Assembly (NCBI RefSeq): GCF_008326345.1
Contig: NZ_BJEN01000002.1
Coordinates: 248,001-312,000 of the forward strand
Source: Cutibacterium modestum
GTDB lineage: Bacteria; Actinomycetota; Actinomycetes; Propionibacteriales; Propionibacteriaceae
DNA: 64,000 nt
Direction of reading: 5' to 3'
The position numbers and the translations under genes were made by a program. Under the pieces are notes generated by a model. That model had not been told where the DNA came from. It saw only the letters and a program-made list of their open reading frames with translations, and searched no databases. Within the stretch, counting starts at the first letter, position 1. Every line of letters starts with the position of its first letter. Positions 8,417-17,102 of the stretch are shown here, in pieces.

Positions 8417-9537
8417 TGGCGAATTCCTCCCGGACCGGCAGGGTCGTCTCCCTTTCGACAGTTCATCACGGCCACGACAACCGGGTCTTCAACAAGGAAG
8501 CCAAGGCGCTTGTTGCGGCCGGTCATGACTACCACCTCGTCATTTCCGCCGATCATGACGGGATTGACCAAGGGGTCCCTGTCATCGCTCTGCACCGCGA
8601 GGAAGGCCGGATCCGCCGACTTGCCGTCAGTCAGTGGGAGGCATGGCGTCACCTGCAAGCCCTCCAGCCGGAGGTGTTGCATATTCACGACCCGGAACTC
8701 ATTCCGCTAGCACTGGCGTGGCGTCGGCGACACCACTGTAAGGTGATTTACGATGCTCACGAGGACCTCATCGGCCAGGTCGACACTAAGCCATACCTGG
8801 GCGTGGTGACGCGGCCGCTGGCCAGAATGGCCGCTCGCGGGCTCGTGGGGTTGGCCGAGCGTAGCGCCGACGCCGTCGTTGCTGCCACGCCGACCGTGGC
8901 AGAGAGGTTTCACCACGCCCAGGTGGCCGTAGTGCGCAATTACCCGTGGCTGGGCAACTACGATGCAGCGCCGACCCCGGTGTCCGGGCGTCTGGCGTAC
9001 GTTGGGGACCTGTCAGAGGAGCGCAAGCTTTCCTTCATGATCGAGGTGACGCGCAAGGTCCGCCAGCAGGTGCCACAAGCGCATTTGGTGCTTGCAGGAC
9101 GGGTGTTGCCGCGCTGTCAAGAGACAGTAGAGCGTGCTGTGGTGGAAGGGTTCGTGGAACATCTCGGGCTGGTGGCTCCTACTGAGGTGCCGCAGGTGTT
9201 AGCTAGCGCGGAGGTGGGGCTGGTTTTCCTCAAACCGCTGCCGAATTATGTGGCGTCGTTGCCGACGAAGCTGTTCGAGTATATGGCTTCCCGAGTGCCG
9301 TTTGCGGCCTCAGACTTTCCGGCCTGGCGCGAGATGTTCGACGGTTACGGGGCTGGGGTCTTTGTGGATACCGAGGACACTGCCGCTACGGCGAATACCC
9401 TGAGCGAGCTGTTGGCTGACCCGCAGCGGTGCCGGGAGATGGGCAGTGCCGGGCGGCGGGCGATTGAGTCGGGGCTCAACTTCGAGTCTCAGGCTAAGGC
9501 CTTGACTGATCTGGTAGCCGGTCTGCTCGCGGGCTGA
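8416..9537 (+). CDS. Glycosyltransferase family 4 protein
   Basis: 373-aa GT-B fold protein. The N-terminal domain holds VVSLSTVHHGHDNRVFNKEA and the acidic HIHDPELIPLAL and YDAHEDL segments often seen in GT4 enzymes that build surface glycans. The C-terminal domain contains SLPTKLFEYMASRVPFAASD, the donor-binding region. The ATG overlaps the TGA of wecB (ATGA), so it is the last gene of the cluster and probably acts on a glycan containing ManNAc or ManNAcA. The exact linkage is unknown. Confidence 0.83.
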   Translation: MANSSRTGRVVSLSTVHHGHDNRVFNKEAKALVAAGHDYHLVISADHDGIDQGVPVIALHREEGRIRRLAVSQWEAWRHLQALQPEVLHIHDPELIPLALAWRRRHHCKVIYDAHEDLIGQVDTKPYLGVVTRPLARMAARGLVGLAERSADAVVAATPTVAERFHHAQVAVVRNYPWLGNYDAAPTPVSGRLAYVGDLSEERKLSFMIEVTRKVRQQVPQAHLVLAGRVLPRCQETVERAVVEGFVEHLGLVAPTEVPQVLASAEVGLVFLKPLPNYVASLPTKLFEYMASRVPFAASDFPAWREMFDGYGAGVFVDTEDTAATANTLSELLADPQRCREMGSAGRRAIESGLNFESQAKALTDLVAGLLAG

Positions 9538-9890
9538 TTGCCGGTTTCGGACCTGGGCCAACGACTGGTGGCATCCCCGCCGCTGACCTTCCCGGCTTTT
9601 GCTTGCCATCGTTACCAGCATCCTCCGTGCGTCTAGCCCCAGCTTCTTTACACATAGCTTCCCCTCTTGACTTAGTACTCTGCTACCACTTTCCACTCGA
9701 TACACAGCCTCCCCTTTCTCCAGCTTCCGTGTGGTGATCGGGATAATAATCGGTCCCAGAGCCATTCCCGGTGGTAGGTGCCGGGGTCACGAGATGATTT
9801 TCCACAGGCTGGTTGAGTACCGTGACTGGGGTTATCCACAGAACCGAAAATAGTTGGCGGAAATCAGCTCTTCCGACGACAACTTTTGGC
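9538..9890. other. Intergenic region after the polysaccharide cluster
   Basis: About 350 bases with no supportable gene. The pyrimidine-rich stretch around 9640-9730 and two TCCACAG motifs (near 9800 and 9835) are the only notable features. A start for the next gene further upstream (TTG at 9813) cannot be excluded. Confidence 0.35.
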
Positions 9891-10835
9891 ATGAGGAATC
9901 TTGGAGAACAACTCGACCGACGCGGCGTTGCCCGTATCCACCGGCACAGCTTTGTCCGAGGCCAGGCTGACCGGGCGGTAACTCGAGGGGACGCCGTCCG
10001 CATCCTGCCGGGGGTTGTCGTCGTGACCGCTCTGGCCCGAGACCCGAGGATCATTATCCGGGCGTTATTGCTGTGGCACCGTGACGTTGTGCTAGTCGGA
10101 AAGGCTGCCCTCATCATGCTCGGGATGAAAGCCCCGGGTACACACCGGCCCATGGACTTCCATGGCGTTAACGAGGTGGAAGCTTTCTCCACAACTCGTC
10201 GTCTCACTCGTCCGAGAATTCGGGTGCATCGGTGGCATATGCCTCACCCGTTTATTACCGAGCGGGAGCAAGTCCGCATCGCCGCTGCTGAAGTGTCGGT
10301 TCTCATACTGGCCATTCAGGGCGAGTGGGAATGGGTGTGTGAGGCCCTCCGGCAACGAGTCGTGACGCCCGAGTCATGCCGACAAACTCGTAAGAGCCTT
10401 ACAGGCCGGTATCCCAAGGCCAAGGTTGATGCTGCTGTGGCGGATATTTGTCTGGCCGCGTGGTCGATTCCAGAGCTAGAGATGGGTAGGGTGCTGCGTG
10501 CTACTGGGATCACGGGGCACAAACCGAATCACAAGGTTCGTGTGGGTGAGCACTACTACTACCTGGACCAGGCTTTCGAGGCTGAGAAGGTTGCTTTGGA
10601 AATCGATGGCGGATCAGTACATGGGACTATCGACGGGTTTGAGGCGACTATGATGCGCTCAGCGCATTTGGATCGTCACGGTTGGAAGGTGCTTCACGTC
10701 ACCCCAACGATGCTCCGTGAGAACCCGAGGTTTGTCCTGGACTGGCTTGCTTCCCACCTTCACCGGCGTCATCGACCCAAAACAATGTTCACCGAGTCCG
10801 TTCTGCGATGGATCATGAACGGCGCCTCAGTTTGA
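9891..10835 (+). CDS. Hypothetical protein with AbiEi-like N-terminus and DUF559-type C-terminal domain
   Basis: About 314 aa. The N-terminal segment LGEQLDRRGVARIHRHSF with RAVTRGDAVRILPGVVVV resembles the winged-helix AbiEi-antitoxin-like domain common in actinobacterial orphan proteins. The C-terminal part, YYLDQAFEAEKVALEIDG through HLDRHGWKVLHVTP, resembles a DUF559/Vsr-like endonuclease fold with a conserved E-x-D-G and a late WxVLxVT strand. It is monocistronic. ATG at 9891 is chosen to match the domain start; no good ribosome binding site is visible and the frame opens at 9813. Function is unknown; nuclease activity is only a possibility. Confidence 0.6.
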   Translation: MRNLGEQLDRRGVARIHRHSFVRGQADRAVTRGDAVRILPGVVVVTALARDPRIIIRALLLWHRDVVLVGKAALIMLGMKAPGTHRPMDFHGVNEVEAFSTTRRLTRPRIRVHRWHMPHPFITEREQVRIAAAEVSVLILAIQGEWEWVCEALRQRVVTPESCRQTRKSLTGRYPKAKVDAAVADICLAAWSIPELEMGRVLRATGITGHKPNHKVRVGEHYYYLDQAFEAEKVALEIDGGSVHGTIDGFEATMMRSAHLDRHGWKVLHVTPTMLRENPRFVLDWLASHLHRRHRPKTMFTESVLRWIMNGASV

Positions 10836-10842
10836 GGGGCGC
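10821..10842 (+). terminator. Possible hairpin terminator overlapping the stop of the preceding gene
   Basis: GGCGCCTCA and TGAGGGGCGCC can pair across a three-base loop with a small bulge, placing a GC-rich stem over the stop codon. There is no run of T afterwards, so intrinsic termination is uncertain. Confidence 0.3.
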
Positions 10843-11198
10843 CGCCTAACACATGATTTACGTGTTGGAACAAGACCTGACTCTGGCCTGTCCTCTGTAT
10901 TCCCCCTGACCTGCTGTGGAAATCAGGGTGATGATCAACCCAGCTGCAACTTCACGAAGCATGGCCGACATACAGATACCCGATTGCCACAGGACATGAG
11001 AAGATCTCGGGGAGAATAGCGCAGAGCCAGCTAGGTCAAACCAGGAAGCGGTGGGGTCTGGCCCCTTTCCGGGAGCCCCGACGGGTGGCGCCACCGTGAA
11101 TCGATGATTGTGCTGCTCCCCCGGTCACGTCTCACTACGGTGAACGGTGGGGCGACACTCTCGCATCAGCCCACCGAATCGTCACTGATAGCGAATTG
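10843..11198. other. Intergenic region between two convergent genes
   Basis: About 355 bases between the DUF559-like gene and the small membrane protein gene that converge here. No open frame with domain content, no RNA gene and no repeat was recognised. Confidence 0.35.
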
Positions 11199-11495
11199 TC
11201 ACTTGTAGGAGTAGAAATCCGGAGCTGTTGACACTCGCCCGGTGCCACCCATCGGGGTCGCGTGGCCATCAGCTCGCGGATCGCGGCGTTGGGTCACTCG
11301 GCCTCCGGAGGGTTTGCGCTGAGCGAGATTCTCGAACAAGGACGGATCTTGAGAACCCGTCTTCTTGTCTTTCGGGCCCTTGCGCAGAGCCACTAGCGCG
11401 ATCCCGACCATGGCGACAACGGCCACCGTGACGGCAATCAAGGTGCCCTTGTCGATCTCTTCAGGGTTGGTTTCGGTTCTTCTCATGCTCCTCAC
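11199..11495 (-). CDS. Small single-pass membrane protein downstream of ndh
   Basis: 98 aa (95 if the ATG at 11486 is used). A short charged N-terminus is followed by one transmembrane helix (GTLIAVTVAVVAMVGIALVA, about residues 18-37), then a basic KGPKDKK stretch and a polar, probably disordered tail. The GTG at 11495 overlaps the TGA of ndh in a GTGA arrangement, and GAGGAG precedes the alternative ATG. It is probably cotranscribed with ndh. I do not recognise a family, and no function is assigned. Confidence 0.6.
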   Translation of the reverse strand: MRSMRRTETNPEEIDKGTLIAVTVAVVAMVGIALVALRKGPKDKKTGSQDPSLFENLAQRKPSGGRVTQRRDPRADGHATPMGGTGRVSTAPDFYSYK

Positions 11496-12874
11496 TTCTT
11501 CCCGTCGATGGGCTTGGCGCCCTTCTCATCATCGTCGCGAAGGGCATTCTTGTTCATGTCCTCTTTACCCTCCTCGGTGAGGACATCGCCAACGATGGCT
11601 CCGGCCTCGCGGTGGAAGGCGATGTAGCGGGCGCCGAGGTTAATCATGGCCTGCAGACGGTTGCGTCCGCCTAGCAGGGTGTAGATGTGCACAGTGACCC
11701 ACGTCAGCCATGCACCTATCCCGGTGAACTTGAGTTTCTCGGACAGCTGGACTACGGCTGAGTTGCGGCCGATCGTCGCCATGGTGCCCTTGTCGTTGTA
11801 CTCGAACTTCTCCAGCGGCTCGCCGAGTTCGAGGTGAATGATCTGGCGAGCAACGCACTCACCACCCTGGATGGCGGGCTGGGCGAGCTGGGGCGTGGGA
11901 TCCTCGGTGTTGATGGCACCGTCGCCAACAGCGAAGACGCGATCCTGGCCGTTGACGAGGAGGGTGCCGTTGGTGGCGATGCGGCCACCGTGGCCCTGCT
12001 CAAATCCCCAATTCGCAACGGACTCGTGGGCGCCGACGCCGGCGGCCCAGATGACCATGTCGGCCGGGAGGGTCTGGCCATCCTTGAGGAGCACGGAGTC
12101 GTCGCGTACTTCGGCGATAGCGGTTTTGGTGCGCACGTCCACGCCGCGCTTCTGTAGCTGACGGCGAGTGTAGTGGCGCAGCGCCGGGTCGAAAGGCATA
12201 AGGAGGTGGTCGGCCATTTCGACGAGGGTCACGTGGACTCGGTCGGTGGACACATTCGGGAAGATCGCCGGGATGCCGATGGACTTCATCTCGGCGAGAG
12301 TGCCGGCCATCTCAACGCCGGTCGGACCGCCACCAACGATGATGACATCGACGGTCTTGTCACGCTGGGTGTCGAGATCCTCAAGATAGGTGAAGATGGC
12401 GTCGCGAGCGCGCAGCGAGGAGGCACGGGTGTAGATGGTGTACGAATTCTCGGCGGCGCCAGGGGTCCCGAAGAAGTTGGCCCCCACACCTTGAGATAGG
12501 ACGAGGTAGTCGTAGGGGAGCGGGTCGCCGTTGTCGACCTCGACAATCCGGTTTTCGGTGTCGATGCCAGTCACGGAAGCACGACGGAAGTGGGTGCCAG
12601 GACCGTTTTGGGCAGCAAAGGAGCGAAGTCGGTAGGTGACATCACCAGGGTTGAGACCACCGGTTGCAACCTGGTACAGCAGCGGCTGGAATGTGGTGTA
12701 AGGGTTGCGGTCGATGAGGGTGACGTCGCACCCTGCTTCGGCAGTCTTCTCAGCAGCAGCCAAACCGCCGAATCCGGCGCCGACGATGACTACCCGAGGC
12801 TTGGAGTCTGCCAGAACCGGTTTGCGACCCAGTCCCGGCAGACCGATGTCCGACAACAGAGCATTGATGTCCAT
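11492..12874 (-). CDS. ndh: Type II NADH dehydrogenase (NAD(P)/FAD-dependent oxidoreductase)
   Basis: 460-aa peripheral membrane flavoprotein that passes electrons from NADH to quinone without proton pumping. Two dinucleotide-binding motifs are visible: FAD-binding VVIVGAGFGGLAAAEKTAEA near residue 28 and NADH-binding VIIVGGGPTGVEMAGTLAE near residue 178. The FAD-contacting VFAVGDGA and the quinone-side AQPAIQGG follow. The C-terminal amphipathic region (LTWVTVHIYTLLGGRNR) anchors it to the membrane. ATG at 12874 has GGAGG seven bases upstream. It could feed quinol to the bd oxidase encoded at 46333-48940. Confidence 0.92.
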   Translation of the reverse strand: MDINALLSDIGLPGLGRKPVLADSKPRVVIVGAGFGGLAAAEKTAEAGCDVTLIDRNPYTTFQPLLYQVATGGLNPGDVTYRLRSFAAQNGPGTHFRRASVTGIDTENRIVEVDNGDPLPYDYLVLSQGVGANFFGTPGAAENSYTIYTRASSLRARDAIFTYLEDLDTQRDKTVDVIIVGGGPTGVEMAGTLAEMKSIGIPAIFPNVSTDRVHVTLVEMADHLLMPFDPALRHYTRRQLQKRGVDVRTKTAIAEVRDDSVLLKDGQTLPADMVIWAAGVGAHESVANWGFEQGHGGRIATNGTLLVNGQDRVFAVGDGAINTEDPTPQLAQPAIQGGECVARQIIHLELGEPLEKFEYNDKGTMATIGRNSAVVQLSEKLKFTGIGAWLTWVTVHIYTLLGGRNRLQAMINLGARYIAFHREAGAIVGDVLTEEGKEDMNKNALRDDDEKGAKPIDGKK

Positions 12875-13000
12875 CTGATCCTCCGAATGATGTTGTAATG
12901 TGACAATCCTCCCAAAGATGTGTGGTAACTCGCAATGAATTAGGTCTCATTAAAGGGTATGGAAGGGGCACTTCCGCTTCCAGCGTGACAGGCTGGGGTC

Positions 13001-13648
13001 ATGCCACACCTCCACATTCAGCCGCACGGACATGACGTGACGATCAGTGCATGGATTCTCAGACAATTTCCGTCTGACGGCCCGCATCGTCGGCAGTGGA
13101 AAGCACTAGTGCACAAGCACCGCAAGATGAACCTGTGGATTCAGCCGGGGGGACACATCGAACATACCGAGAATCCCTGGCAGGCTCTGACACACGAACT
13201 CCATGAGGAGACGGGCTACCACGTCGACCAATTGAGTGTTTTGCAGCCCTGGAACCGGCTGCCCGATGGTGTGCACGACCTCATGCACCCCACCCCGGTG
13301 CTCCTCAACACCCATAGCCCTTATCCGGGCCATTTCCACTCCGACATTGTCATGGCTATGGTCGCCTATGGTGATCCGGCGGAGAAACCGCGTCCAGGGG
13401 AGTCTCAGGAGCTGCAATGGGTCAGCCCAGACGAATTTGCCACGCTTCCGGGCGCCGAACCTGACGCTGTCATGATCATGACGATGATCGTTGAGAGGGT
13501 GGCTGACTCGTGGCTGCAGATTCCTGCGACGCAGTGGTCACTGGCTGACGCTCCCGCTGAGGCGATGACCGATCGTTCCGTTGCCGAGGCCACCGCCCCT
13601 GATCCCCTCGATGACAGGGAGACGCTGGGGTGGGGGACCGCTCAGTGA
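13001..13648 (+). CDS. Nudix hydrolase
   Basis: 215-aa protein with a Nudix box beginning GGHIEHTENPWQALTHELHE and ending ETGY, around residues 50-73. The usual Arg of the R-E-U-x-E-E core is replaced by His, while the metal-binding glutamates are kept. A nucleoside diphosphate-linked substrate is expected, but it cannot be named. The C-terminal 50 residues are low-complexity and acidic. It is transcribed divergently from ndh, and its end overlaps the start of the hrpB-like pseudogene, suggesting an operon. Start ATG 13001 has only a weak GGCTGGGG upstream. Confidence 0.8.
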   Translation: MPHLHIQPHGHDVTISAWILRQFPSDGPHRRQWKALVHKHRKMNLWIQPGGHIEHTENPWQALTHELHEETGYHVDQLSVLQPWNRLPDGVHDLMHPTPVLLNTHSPYPGHFHSDIVMAMVAYGDPAEKPRPGESQELQWVSPDEFATLPGAEPDAVMIMTMIVERVADSWLQIPATQWSLADAPAEAMTDRSVAEATAPDPLDDRETLGWGTAQ

Positions 13649-16143
13649 CGTGGGACTGTAGCCCAGACCTTGCAAGAGTGGGGGCTGGCCATCCGGTTGC
13701 CGCATACCGTGACGAGATCACCACGGTTTTACACCGTGGACGAGCGATCATCATTGCGCCGCCGGGCACCGGTAAGACAACATTCGTCCCACCCCTGGTG
13801 GCCTCGAGGTGTTCTGGCCGGGTTATCGTCACCCAGCCACGCCGAGTGGCAGCGAGGGCCGCTGCTCGCCGACTTGCCACACTGACCGGAACCCACCCTG
13901 GAGAATTCGCCTCACACACCGTGCGCGGCGAGTCGACGATGACCCGCGACACCAAGGTAGAGTTCGTCACCACCGGGGTGTTGCTGCGCCGCCTACTTAA
14001 CGACCCCGACCTGACTGGGGTGGATGCCGTCATCCTCGACGAGATCCACGAGCGTCACCTCGACGCTGACCTTGTCGTGGCAATGGTGTGCGAGGTCGCC
14101 CAATTGCGCGACGATCTGATCATTGTCGCGATGTCGGCGACCGTTGACAGTTCTGGGTGGGCGACCCTTCTCGGTGGCGCTGAGCCAGCCCCAGTCGTCG
14201 AGGTGGCCTCCGCTTTGCACGAACTCGAGGTGGAGTGGGCACCGGCGGCTGGTACCGCTGTGGAATCTTGGGGAGTGAGTCGCGAATTTCTCGGCCATCT
14301 TGGCACCGTGACCGTTAACGCGCTTAATCACCACACCGAAGGCTCGGCACTTGTTTTTGTTCCGGGTGCTCGCGAGGTCGACCACGTTGTTACGGATCTG
14401 CGTTCCCGCCTCTCTGAGACGTGCATCGAGGTGGTCGGGTTGTCCGGGTCGATGTCGACACGAGAACAGGACCACGCCTTGTCAGATCCGGGGAACGTGC
14501 GTCGCGTCATCGTCTCGACGGCTGCCGCGGAATCTTCCTTGACGGTACCTGGCGTGAGGCTTGTCGTCGATTCCGGGCTGTCCCGGGAACCGAGACTTGA
14601 TCGTGGTCGAGACATGACGGGTCTAGTGACGGTCCGGGAATCCCGCGCCTCAGCGGTGCAGCGGGCCGGACGTGCAGCTCGTCTGGGCCCGGGGGTGGCA
14701 GTGCGCTGCCTGTGTGCCCAGGACTGGGCGGCTATGGACGCCGACCCTGCTCCCGAGGTCGACCACGCCGACCTTGTGGCACCCCTGCTGTCCTTAGCGA
14801 TGTGGGGCTCTCCTCGTGGCGAGGGGATGGCACTGCCAACACCATTGCCACAAGATCGGGTGGCGGCGGCCGAAGCAGAATTGCGAGATCTGGGGGGCCG
14901 TCGACGCGGAGGGGCGAATCACGGCCAGGGGACGTTATCTTGCCACGTTTCCCCTGGATCCGCGTCTGGCAAGGGCTTTGACCGACAGTGCCGCCATCGT
15001 CGGTTCGCGCCGCTGTGCTGAGATAGCCGCCATGCTTGGTCTGGATGACGGTCAGGTCGACCTCGTCGGGCAATGGCGTCAGTTGCGGTCCGAGCGACAC
15101 CCACAGGCCACGATGTGGCGCCGCGAAGCTGATCGGCTGGCTCGACTTATTGGCGAAGTTCCCCTACCGGCATTACCGATGACGATGCTGTCGCCACCGT
15201 CATCTCCCTCGCCCGCCCGGGATGGATCGCTCGCAGCCGAGGGGAGGGCGCCACGTCATATTTGCTGGCCTGCGGCACGGGGGTAGAACTGCCTCGTCAT
15301 TGCCCGCCAGAGTTGCTTGACCAGTCGTGGCTAGCGGTGGCACGTACCTCTCGCGTTACCAACGGTGCCCTCATTCGGGCCGCTGCCCCGCTCTCGGAGT
15401 CGGCTGCCCTGGATTCCGGTGCGACGATGCTGACGAACGACACGACGGTGACCTGGGACGGTCGGGAAGTACGGGGTAGGCGGGTGTCGCGGCTCGGTGC
15501 CATCGAGTTATCGTCGACCCCAGTTCGCCCGGACCCGGTGCAGGCACGCCACGCGGTCCTAGATGCGGTGCAGTCGCGGGGGCTCGATGCGGTGGGATGG
15601 ACGAAGAACGGTGAAGCTCTGCGACGCCGTCTCGCCCTCGCCCATCGGATACTTGGCGATCCCTGGCCCGATGTCAGTGAGGAGGCCCTGCTAGCGCGCG
15701 CCGAGGAGTGGCTTGACTTCGACGCGCTGGCGGCAGGACGGGGAAGTGACGCAACTTCGGGTTTGCGGGGGCTGCTGGGTTGGCAAGAGTCCGCGCGTTT
15801 CGACGAGGTCGACCCCGAGACCATCACTGTCCCGAGCGGATCGCGGATCCGCGTCGACTACCCCGAGCCTGACAGCGACACCTTCCCGGTTCTTGCAGTC
15901 AAACTCCAGGAGTGTTTTGGCTGGACCGACGGCCCGACGGTTTGTGATGGCCAGGTGAGGGTGGTCCTCCATCTGCTATCTCCAGCTCGGCGACCATTGG
16001 CCGTCACTGACGACCTGGCGAGTTTCTGGGCCAATGTGTATCCCACGGTGAGAGCTGAGAACCGTGGACGCTACTCCAAACACCCCTGGCCGGAGGACCC
16101 CATGACGGCGATCCCTACCAAGCGCACCAACCGTTCTTTGTAG
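13645..16143 (+). pseudogene. hrpB: ATP-dependent helicase HrpB, interrupted by two compensating frameshifts
   Basis: DEAH-box helicase split over two frames. The first frame carries Walker A (APPGTGKTTFVPP), DEIHERHLDADL and MSATVDSS, then the helicase C-terminal region, and ends at a TGA at 15019-15021. Homology jumps to the +2 frame near 14892-14897, where a run of six G would need to be five (…RDLG then AVDAEGRITARGRY). It returns to the original frame near 15161-15164, where a run of four C would need to be five (GEVPPTGITDDDAV). The C-terminal HrpB domain then runs intact to 16143. As read, the protein would be truncated to about 460 residues. Both indels lie in homopolymers, so sequencing error is possible. 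The start overlaps the Nudix stop (GTGA); GTG at 13630 is an alternative. Confidence 0.85.
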
Positions 16144-16199
16144 GTGGACTGACGTGGCGTCGTTTGGGGCTGGGCGCGTGTGGTGAATTGGTTTTCGAT

Positions 16200-16242
16200 G
16201 TCATGAACAACCACCTGGAGAGGTTCTCAGGTAGTTCATGAC
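16200..16242 (+). terminator. Imperfect inverted repeat downstream of hrpB
   Basis: GTCATGAAC plus ACCTG on the left pair with CAGGT plus GTTCATGAC on the right, giving a long stem with a small asymmetric bulge and a loop around GAGAGGTT. It sits between the hrpB stop and the TPP riboswitch and could end hrpB transcription. No T-run follows, so a processing or protein-binding site is also possible. Confidence 0.4.
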
Positions 16243-16343
16243 CATGATTGCCACAGATGGTCCGAGGACATCGAGTGCCTTCGGGCGGTGGTTCGACGCG
16301 GGTGGTGGACTCCCGACCCCGTGGCTATGATCGGGGACAACGA

Positions 16344-16424
16344 CAGGGGAGCATCGTTGGATGCTGAGAGTGGGCACCGCCCAGACCCTCGAACCTGAAC
16401 CGGTTAGGACCGGCGTAGGGAGTC
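16344..16424 (+). promoter_or_regulatory. TPP (THI-box) riboswitch
   Basis: The sequence carries the hallmark thi-box elements in order: GGGGAGC, ATGCTGAGAG, ACCCTCGAACCTGA, and GGTTAGGACCGGCGTAGGGA. Thiamine pyrophosphate binding would shut off the downstream ykoE and ykoDC genes for thiamine-precursor import. Position and orientation fit: about 50 bases separate it from the ykoE start. Confidence 0.95.
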
Positions 16425-16446
16425 GGGCTCTTCGCGCTTTCGCGCC

Positions 16447-16466
16447 CCTTCCGAATGAGCGGAAGG
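16447..16466 (+). promoter_or_regulatory. Ribosome-binding-site sequestering hairpin of the TPP riboswitch
   Basis: CCTTCCG pairs perfectly with CGGAAGG across a six-base AATGAG loop. The 3' arm contains the GGAAGGA Shine-Dalgarno of ykoE, whose ATG lies at 16473, and the loop holds an in-frame decoy ATG. This looks like the expression platform that blocks translation when TPP is bound. Pairing is seen; the switching role is inferred. Confidence 0.7.
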
Positions 16467-16472
16467 ACTTCC

Positions 16473-17102
16473 ATGACCAATAATAACCTCGCCGTGCGGT
16501 ACCGCACCATCGACATCGTCACCCCGGTGATGATTGCCGTGGCATTTGGCGTCATCTTCCTCGGCTACGGAGCGGTATATAGCTTCCTCAAGCCGCTCAC
16601 CTCGGTATATCTACCCGTCGAGGGCATCCTTTCCGGCATCTGGTTTCTGCCAGCACTTCTTGCCGGACTCATCGTCCGTAAACCCGGCGCAGCCTTACTC
16701 TCCGAGATTCTGGCAGCCTCCATCGAGGCGGCTCTTGGCGGCCAGTGGGGAGCTGGCACCATCATCTCCGGTGTCATTCAAGGTCTGCCGATGGAACTGT
16801 GCTTATTAGTCGTCGCCTACCGCAAGGCCGGTCCAAAGCTCGCCATGGTGGCCGGAGCTCTCACCGGTGTCGCCGAAGGTATCTACGAGCGCATCTCCTA
16901 CTACCCAATGTTCCGCTTCGGCGACACCATCGTCTACTTCATTTTCATGGTCGCTTCTGGGGCGCTGCTCGGCGGCTTAGTGGCGTCAGGCATCGTCCGC
17001 GGCCTCGCGGCTGCTGGCGCCCTCAACCCCTTCGCGGTTTCTCGCGAGCTGCGAGGTGGGAAGTCAACCCGGAGTACAACATCAGCTCGGAACCTGTCAT
17101 GA
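16473..17102 (+). CDS. ykoE: ECF transporter S component, YkoE family (thiamine precursor/HMP)
   Basis: 209-aa membrane protein with about five to six hydrophobic helices (IDIVTPVMIAVAFGVIFLGY, LLAGLIVRKPGAALLSEILA, FIFMVASGALLGGLVASGI) and a conserved GQWGAGTIISGVIQGLPMEL segment typical of YkoE. It is the substrate-binding subunit of an energy-coupling factor transporter for hydroxymethylpyrimidine or thiamine. The start at 16473 is set by GGAAGGA six bases upstream, not by the ATG at 16455 inside the hairpin loop. It is controlled by the TPP riboswitch just upstream, and its stop overlaps the next start (ATGA). Confidence 0.92.
   Translation: MTNNNLAVRYRTIDIVTPVMIAVAFGVIFLGYGAVYSFLKPLTSVYLPVEGILSGIWFLPALLAGLIVRKPGAALLSEILAASIEAALGGQWGAGTIISGVIQGLPMELCLLVVAYRKAGPKLAMVAGALTGVAEGIYERISYYPMFRFGDTIVYFIFMVASGALLGGLVASGIVRGLAAAGALNPFAVSRELRGGKSTRSTTSARNLS

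Noticed and set aside
9832-9840. Perfect DnaA box TTATCCACA
   Set aside because: Only one full match, with a weaker relative near 9800, and no dnaA, dnaN or AT-rich unwinding region nearby; chance is likely.
12893-12906. TTGTAATGTGACAA before ndh, resembling a Rex-type site
   Set aside because: The half-sites are too short (TTGT/ACAA only) and no comparable sequence was found before cydA, so I do not call an operator.
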